Below are positions 57,871 through 64,000 of a stretch of 64,000 nt of DNA, piece by piece (position 1 is the stretch's first letter; the number at the start of each line of letters is the position of its first letter). Source of the DNA: Lepas anatifera (taxonomy: Eukaryota > Arthropoda > Thecostraca > Lepadidae); the NCBI GenBank assembly GCA_034440635.1, contig JAOTON010001033.1:124001-188000 (forward strand). The letters are read 5' to 3'. A program made the translations under genes and the position numbers. The notes beneath the pieces are model-generated. The model did not search any database, was not told the DNA's origin, and saw nothing but the letters and a program-made list of their open reading frames with translations.

Positions 57871-58442
57871 CTGAAGCTCTGGTCTTCACGATGAATATAC
57901 TGCTATTTAAGCATTTCGATATTTGAAGATCAGCCTTCGGAACTTCCGACTAGCTCATCTTTTTTTCTTTTAGAGTGGAGTTGAATGAAATTGGGATGTT
58001 TTAGGATTTAATCCTGCAAGTTTATCATTGGGAAAGCAGCATTGGCCACCGACTGGTAGGTACCTAAGAGGGAAGTTGTGCTTCCGTTCTGGAGCTAGAT
58101 CAGCCAAAGGAGATGGCTCATAATATAAAGACCATAGCTAAATGAAAGGTGCGGCATGATTTTTAGCAGCTTTCTAGAACTATTGGATGCTGTTAGACTC
58201 ACCAATTGCTATTTGTATCCATTGGTAATTAATATAAAGCCAGACGATTACGGTTGAGCCCTTAGTTTGCAATACAACCACGGGGCGGCGCTAGTGTGCT
58301 AATGCTGAGAGATGCCCCTATTTTCTCTGGCTTCGAGCAGGCTGGAGTTTAAACTTACGAAAAAAATGAATGGTGCGGCATTGTTCCTAGACGTGAGGGG
58401 CATGATAAAATCATAGGGGCACCATGTTCTGCGATGGGTGAC
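57871..58442. other. Intron sequence, nothing recognised
   Basis: AT-rich intron sequence between the half-LINE and the 37-bp array. Confidence 0.5.
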
Positions 58443-58895
58443 ACAGCCTACTGTGTAACCTGTCCGATCAGCAAGATCTATGTACACCTGTGTAACCTGT
58501 CCCATCAGCAAGATCTGTGTACACCTGTGTAACCTGTCCCGTCAGCAGGGTCTGTGTACACATGTGTAACCTGTCCGATCAGCTAGGTCTGTGTACACCT
58601 GTGTAACCTGCTCCATTAGCAGGGTCTGTGTACACCTGTGTAACCTGTCCGATCAGCAAGGTCTGTGTACACCTGTGTAACCTGCTCCATTAGCAGGATC
58701 TGTGTACACCTGTGTAACCTGTCCGATCAGCAGGATCTGTGTACAGCTGTGTAACCTGTTCCATCAGCAGGATCTGTGCACAGCTGTGTGACCTGTCCCA
58801 TCTGTGATCTGTGTACAGCTGTGTAACCTGTCCCAGCAGCAGGATCTATGTACAGTTGCGTAAACTGTCCCATCAGCAGGATCTGCGCACTCCTG
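58443..58895. repeat. 37-bp minisatellite, about twelve copies
   Basis: The unit is GTGTACACCTGTGTAACCTG followed by TCCSATCAGCARGRTCT. It runs to about 25 bases before the acceptor of the LD2 exon. Each unit contains a pyrimidine-rich CTGTCCCATCAGCAG, an acceptor-like word, but reading on from it meets TAA within the next unit. Confidence 0.95.
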
Positions 58896-58919
58896 CATGA
58901 CCTGGTTGTTCGCATGCAG

Positions 58920-59085
58920 GGACAGTACACGGAGGTGGTCACGGAGACGACCCGGACCGTGCGCCGTGAGGTCACACCGCCAGCTGAGCTGGGCCAGCCC
59001 GCCCCGACCGGGGAGCTGGACTCGCTGCTGCAGGACCTCAACGAGGCTCGCTACGGCGCTCCGGAGACCTTTTCACCTCGCATAG
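58920..59085 (+). CDS. Paxillin-like gene, LD2 exon
   Basis: The acceptor is GGTTGTTCGCATGCAG|GGACAG and the donor CGCATAG|GTGAGC at 59085/59086. The exon enters in phase 0 and ends in phase 1 (55 codons plus one base). It encodes QYTEVVTETTRTVRREV, a Pro-rich stretch and GELDSLLQDLNEARYG, which fits the LD consensus and resembles paxillin LD2 (ELDRLLLELN in vertebrates), the FAK- and vinculin-binding motif. Its entry phase matches the exit phase of the exon at 21113, so the two can be spliced directly across a 37.7-kb intron, and also that of the candidate exon at 8368. Further LD and LIM exons are expected downstream of the window. Confidence 0.8.
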
Positions 59086-60480
59086 GTGAGCCGGTCCCGC
59101 AGTTCAACACCCGGGTCAGACAGATTCACACGAGCTCCTGCTCAGCTCTGACAAAACAGCCGAGCACGCAGGGCACTTTCACAGCCGTAAGAAAACTTAT
59201 TTCACCGTTTCGATCAGGTGAGCCATTTGAAGCCTCAGTAAGAAGAGTAAAGAAGCGCAACAGGCAGCCCACTCGCACTCATCCGAACAGAGGCGCCGCC
59301 TTGCCTTGGCAGGGTGCAGAGGCATAATCAGAGGCGTTACCTGACGGCCGCCTCTGTAGCAGCGCGCTCGGCTGCCGCGCCAGTTTGTCGCCGCGTTCAT
59401 TACGACAGTTACGCGAATGCTAATGAGGGCAAGTAGCAGGGCAGAGAGCCGGGCGCACCTGGGCCGGCCGCTCCTCCTGGCATCCAGGTGGCACGGCCTT
59501 GGCCCTCAAGACCGGCCCCACTGTTACAGCAGGCCCAAAAATACCACCGCAGGTCATCATTTTGGTCTGAAGGGCTGCTGCTAGCAGAACATGCCACGGC
59601 CGCTGGCGTGAGCCCCGCGGCTGAACTCATGTGATGACGTCACATGGCTGTGACGTCATCTAGTGGCCGAGGTTTGTCGTTGAATTGTAGCGACTTCAGA
59701 GACACCTGTGTGTATTTATTTAAACTATGGTGAACGTGCCTACCGCTGGGGTCGTTAGATGCAGGCCCTGCGAACCTTCGTAGATAGGTGCACACAAACC
59801 CCAAATCGTCAAAATGTGTTGTTACAACCGCGACAGAAAAAAGCAGGGCACACTATTCTACCCTTAGCCAGTCCCGCGCCGTTATGAGGACTGCGTCTTG
59901 TACGCCCCTTGTACCCCATGTACGCGCACGGTTCGACACCAGTGGCGGTGCTTGCCCCTAGGTAGTTATCACAACCGGGGTACCATTTACATAGTATAAT
60001 TATTCGTCTAGATCGAAAGCATAGGCACAAGAACGAGGGGGCAGGGGCGGCTGCCCCTCCCCAACTTTCGGACTAGTGCCCCCAACTTTAAGCCGATTCT
60101 GGACTTTTTCCTTTAACAAATCAAGTGACAGGCCGAATCATACTTGACCCCAACAGCGGCTTCAACTTTGCCCCTCAAATTTGGAACAAGTTTCTGCCCC
60201 TATGATCGAGGGTGTGAATTTTCATCTGTTTTGGAGTACCCCCAATGAAACGTGGAGGTACTGGTAAAACGTCATATTTTTATCGACTCCTAATGAGTTG
60301 TGTATAGTTCTGGAAGTTTGTGATAGAGCTAAACCAGCGCTTTGAATACAATACTCCCCTTAGTATTGTGGATGTAATGATTTTTTTTAAATCTAGGAAC
60401 TTCCAATGATTTCCGAAATCCATGCCCTTGACCTAGATAATGTTAAACAGGTAGATTGTAAGGTTTGCCTTATGTGGAGA
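59086..60480. other. Intron sequence, nothing firm
   Basis: CAGTGGCGGTGC at 59940 and GGGGCAGGGGCGGCTGCCCCTCCCC at about 60040 recall hAT-like ends, but no element could be closed. The GC-rich frames after the exon (to 59327) are read-through into the intron. Confidence 0.5.
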
Positions 60481-60981
60481 TCAGTAAAATATGAGTTTGG
60501 ATTCTAAACTGAGTTTTAACAGATCACCCTTCCTAAAATCGTATGCACGGAATTTGTTTTTGGTATTTGTGTTTAGATTAATGTTCGTTGCTAGATTGAC
60601 GGCTAACCGCAGGTGATCGCTAATATCTGAGACGAGAACATGTGTGGACCTCAAAACAGACATATCATTACAAAAATAATTATCAATGAGAGTTTGTGAA
60701 TCACTTGTAATTCTAGTAGGAAGAGAAACACATGGTTGGAATCCTTGAGACCAAAGAGATTGTAAGAAACATGCACAGGATTCATTACTCTGAAATTTTA
60801 ATATATCAAAGTTGAAATCGCCGCCAATTAAGCAAGTCTTATTTTCTTCAGATACCTTATCAAGAAACACATCCCAGTAATTACAAAATATTGATGATGG
60901 GTAGGAAGGGAACCTGTATACAGCACCGATTACAAAGCTACAGGGAAAGACGTTTTTTACTTCAAGGAAGACCGACTGTTG
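60481..60981 (-). pseudogene. LINE apurinic-type endonuclease fragment
   Basis: On the minus strand the open frame runs from a TGA at 60982 to a TGA at 60481. It shows the middle and C-terminal motifs of the APE-type endonuclease of LINE ORF2: FVIGAVYRFPS, IGGDFNFDIL (the GDFN active-site motif), LPTRITSDSQTLIDNYF and SDISDHLRLAV (catalytic SDH). The N-terminal catalytic part and the whole reverse transcriptase are missing, so it is truncated at both ends. The wording is closer to CR1/L2-like than to the zinc-knuckle LINEs elsewhere in the window, so it is probably a different family. Confidence 0.85.
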
Positions 60982-60989
60982 TCACGGAT

Positions 60990-63178
60990 AATTTAAGATA
61001 TTACCACGGAAAAGCCTTGCGCTATGCGTTAACTATAAGTAGAAGTACTCTGACATTTCGGAGGGGGGGTGTTTGACCCCCTAGTCCCTTCTTGTTTGGG
61101 CCATCGTGATTGAGTCCCAAAACTTTGTGGGAACTCCGTTCCTGATTCGAGAGTTAGGGCAGTGGCCCTCGTCCTCCCTCCCCCCGCCGCTTTCGACGCC
61201 CACGCGTCTATGACCCAACACATTTTGCTTATGTGTATCCCTTGTGCTGATTTGTGGGATAGCTGGTCAGTGTGGGGAACTGAGATCAGAATTCCCAACA
61301 ATAGCTACTCTCCCAATAATAGCCACGTTCCGAGTTATAGCCACGCTCCCAATCATGGGAAAAAGACCCGTAATTGGAAACGCCCCTTCCAAAAATGGTA
61401 ACTCCTTTTAAAAAATGAAAATGCATGTTGGTGAGGAAACTGTGGTCAGAAATTCAAATAATATTTACGCTCCCAATGCTGGAAACAATGACCACAAAAT
61501 CGGGAACTGAGGTTGTTCAGTTCGGGAGATCTAATGTAAGCTTTGCCTCAAAATGCAGACATCATTGCACTCCTGTGGGAGCTGGATTTTTTAGCCTCTC
61601 GGACCTAGTAGCTATATTCAGGTAGATATGACAATTTTCGATAGGTTTGGGGAAGATATGGTTCTTCTGGAGCTTTTCTGTGTAGCGACAAAATGCGTTT
61701 TCTGCTCCCCTGGATTAAAAACTGCCCATGACCGTGGCATCTTATTTGGAATTAGCAAATAAACATACTATTACACATTCCAGGTTTGTGAGATAATGCA
61801 GGCATACAGTAAGTGACAGCCAGCTGACTATCTGCGGCATTACGTTTGCGCTGTGGCTTCCTTAGTTTATGGGACATCCTTTGAAGAAAAAAACTCCAGG
61901 TCGCATCATGCCATGACATGTATGTTGGATGTAAGGCATTATAAGACCTCAGTTGATTTTCTTTTACCTTGTGCAACCTTTTATTATGATCAACTATTTT
62001 TAACTTAGTTGGCCTTCGGTGACCTCTATGAGGACATTTCTCATTGCAGTGAACCTACATTCTAGTTTTTGGGGGAATGACACAAAATTTAGGGGCTTAG
62101 AAATAGTAATACGATCATTTTTAGTGTTCAATGCGAGTCCAACATCCAAAATTGCCCCGAACAGTGAAAACTAGGCAGTTTAGGAATTGTGAATTTTCAC
62201 CTTTGGTCCCGCATCACGCGTGACGTAGATGAGTAACAAACCTGTTTGTTATATGAATTAAAGGTCAGGTATCCCTTAATTACTCTGATGGCTATATGTC
62301 TGTGCTATGTGTGATTATTTTCTAGATATCATGACTAAAAGCAATCAAAGTGGCAAAATGAGTTGTGAGAAGCAAAAATCAGACCTTAGATCTGACCTGG
62401 AAGGTAACTTTATGACCTAAAGTAATAAAAATTGGTATAAATTGCAAGCACCAATGACGAGGAACACTTTCTGCCACGAAGCTCAACGTCTTTTAGGGGC
62501 CATTGGCTAGGGGATAACACCAACCATCCCCTCCCCTGTAAGAGTGACGGGGGAACCAGAATAAGTACGATAACTAAACGTCTATATGGATACCAGTGGC
62601 GGCGCTTGAGCATTATGACAGCCTAGGTACAATTGGCTTAGAGGTAAGGACGTCGCCCAGACTTTTTACCTGATCTCAGCAGGTTGGGTGGAGAGGGGGC
62701 GAGCTCAAGTCGATGAGCAAAAAAAATATTTATGTTTAAGTGTTTAATATCATAACGATAAAAGATATCAAAAACATATGTCTGTGGATTGTATAAGCGG
62801 TTATGCCGCAGTATATGAAGGTGCAAGGCAAGATTCAAGAAGTATAGGTAGGTAGGTAGCCGGGAAGCCGGGAAGGACAAGGTACTCACGAGAGCTTCCC
62901 ATTTCAAAGAGGGCTTCGGCACTTTATTTTTTATGACGTGCAATTTCTCGCTGTACGATCGATTTGTGAACGGATTTTTTAAATTGCATCACCAGGGTTT
63001 TTGCCATGACTCACGTTCTCCATAAGGGTTTCACAAATTAGATATCTTGCTAATAATTTCCAAACAACTTTCCCGCACTAGGGAAGGCTAGAAATTCGCA
63101 ACTACAAGAATGTCAATAAACGAATCCGCTGTAATCAAGGTCATAAGTCGCAGCGTCGCACGTGCTCCAAATGCCGCA
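60990..63178. other. Intron sequence, nothing firm
   Basis: CAATAATAGCCAC-type words repeat at 61295-61355. A CAGTGGCGGCGC word lies at 62593. Otherwise no gene or repeat boundary identified. Confidence 0.5.
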
Positions 63179-63182
63179 TTAA

Positions 63183-63632
63183 AGGGAATGTGGCACCTTC
63201 ACAACGTGATTTTAACTGAGATAGCCAAGTTGTAAAGCAGGTCGGAAAACCCGGTACTCCATATTTCATTTGTCTTGGAACTCGATGTTTCCGTAGAAAA
63301 AAGCTAAAACCTACCTGACACCAGCCCCCCTCAGCCACCCGTCGCCGGCAGCCATTGTTGTGAGCTACTGGTGTGACGACATATGCTGACGTCACGATGA
63401 GCATCAGTCAATCGAAGCCCTTGAAGCGTTTCGAGTATGGTAGTGGTTGCCAGACCATGACATCATCCACGGGCAGATATTTATTTATTTTTCTAGAGGA
63501 GTATTTTTAAAGACAAAATATTGTGTTTATTGTACATTTTTCATAGAAATCATGAGTAGTTTCATTATTTTTTAGCCAAAAGTACGCCTAATTATACTAA
63601 ATTCCAGGATTCGACCAAGGTGCCACATTCCC
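63183..63632. mobile_element. TTAA-flanked MITE, copy 2
   Basis: Starts AGGGAATGTGGCACC and ends GGTGCCACATTCCC, with TTAA at 63179-63182 and 63633-63636 (one T lost at the right end). It aligns end to end with 12447-12895 in the same orientation. Confidence 0.85.
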
Positions 63633-63636
63633 TTAA

Positions 63637-64000
63637 GCCAGAAAACACTAGTCCCTGTCGGCAAAAATGGTGAGCCGGGGCAACGTGCGTATGGTAGCGG
63701 GAACGCTGACAGCAGGCGAGTCAGGCCGCCCTACTATAGGAAAGCTGCTGGCCAACCAGCGAGGGGGCGATTTTTGGAATTTTTTGTTCAAGTTGTTCCC
63801 AGATTGTTCAAGTTGTTCAAGTTGTTGTTCGATTGACCCTAAAAGAAGAAAAAAGGTATCACATCCCCGCCAAAGACTCAGCCCAGTGCTCACACAGTGC
63901 GGCCACTGCCCCACCAAAGACACAGGCCAGTATTCATACAGTGTGATTGCAGCCCCGCCAAAGACTCAGGCAAATTATTCAACGATGCAAACTCGGCCCA
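63637..64000. repeat. Edge region with 44-45-bp tandem repeat
   Basis: CCCCGCCAAAGACTCAG starts at 63864, again (CCCCACC) at 63909 and at 63953, continuing to the window edge. The preceding 200 bases include TTGTTCAAGTTGTTC repeats near 63790. No gene is supported. Confidence 0.75.

Noticed and set aside
57613..58440. Remnant of LINE ORF2 after ORF1
   Set aside because: No endonuclease or reverse transcriptase motif in any frame; the target duplication closes at 57870.
58848..58919. N-terminal extension of the LD2 exon frame into the 37-bp array
   Set aside because: A good acceptor separates it from the exon and the extension is a decayed repeat copy.
59086..59327. Further coding sequence after the LD2 exon
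   Set aside because: The frame continues past a consensus GTGAGC donor into sequence without LD or LIM features; taken as intron read-through.

Overview
The window is nuclear DNA of a multicellular animal, probably an invertebrate and possibly an arthropod; I cannot name the species. There are GT-AG introns, GC-rich exons set in AT-richer and heavily repeated intron sequence, LINE, SINE, LTR and TIR elements, microsatellites, and no operon-like packing, rRNA, CRISPR array or phage gene.

Host gene. Three plus-strand coding exons form one phase-consistent gene. Exon 16120-16402 ends in phase 1 after codons for MADL. Exon 21113-21249 starts by completing an Asp codon, so the splice rebuilds MADLDTLLAELQ, a paxillin-type LD1 motif, and it ends in phase 0. 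Exon 58920-59085 starts in phase 0 and carries a second LD motif, ELDSLLQDLN (LD2-like). I call this the N-terminal part of a paxillin-family focal adhesion scaffold; the LIM exons would lie beyond the window. A GC-rich segment and a candidate alternative first exon (8368-8595, phase-compatible with the LD2 exon) lie upstream. The most striking local feature is a 33-bp tandem array at 20930-21112 that repeats the complete 3' splice site of the LD1 exon plus its first codons, in frame.

Repeats. About 1-3.7 kb is a nest of direct and inverted duplications around a palindrome with arms of about 0.7 kb. The introns hold: four copies of a 280-bp hAT-like MITE, each with an 8-bp target duplication; a second hAT-like family; two 450-bp TTAA-flanked MITEs and a 1-kb TTAA element with long palindromes and many AGGTCA half-sites; a three-level nested insertion at 39.7-41.2 kb; a 1.34-kb solo-LTR candidate whose empty site survives in an inverted copy 3 kb away; two related higher-order arrays (17.6-18.7 and 49.5-50.7 kb); a 3.2-kb C-rich array (41.5-44.7 kb); and many short tandem arrays.

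Retroelement genes. A LINE at 54553-57858 has a perfect 12-bp target duplication and carries a three-zinc-knuckle ORF1 followed directly by a 3' tail, with no ORF2 (a half-LINE). A related LINE at 44704-46402 stops just before the zinc knuckles. Both begin with a similar folded 5' structure. A separate LINE endonuclease fragment lies on the minus strand at 60481-60981. No other protein-coding gene could be supported.
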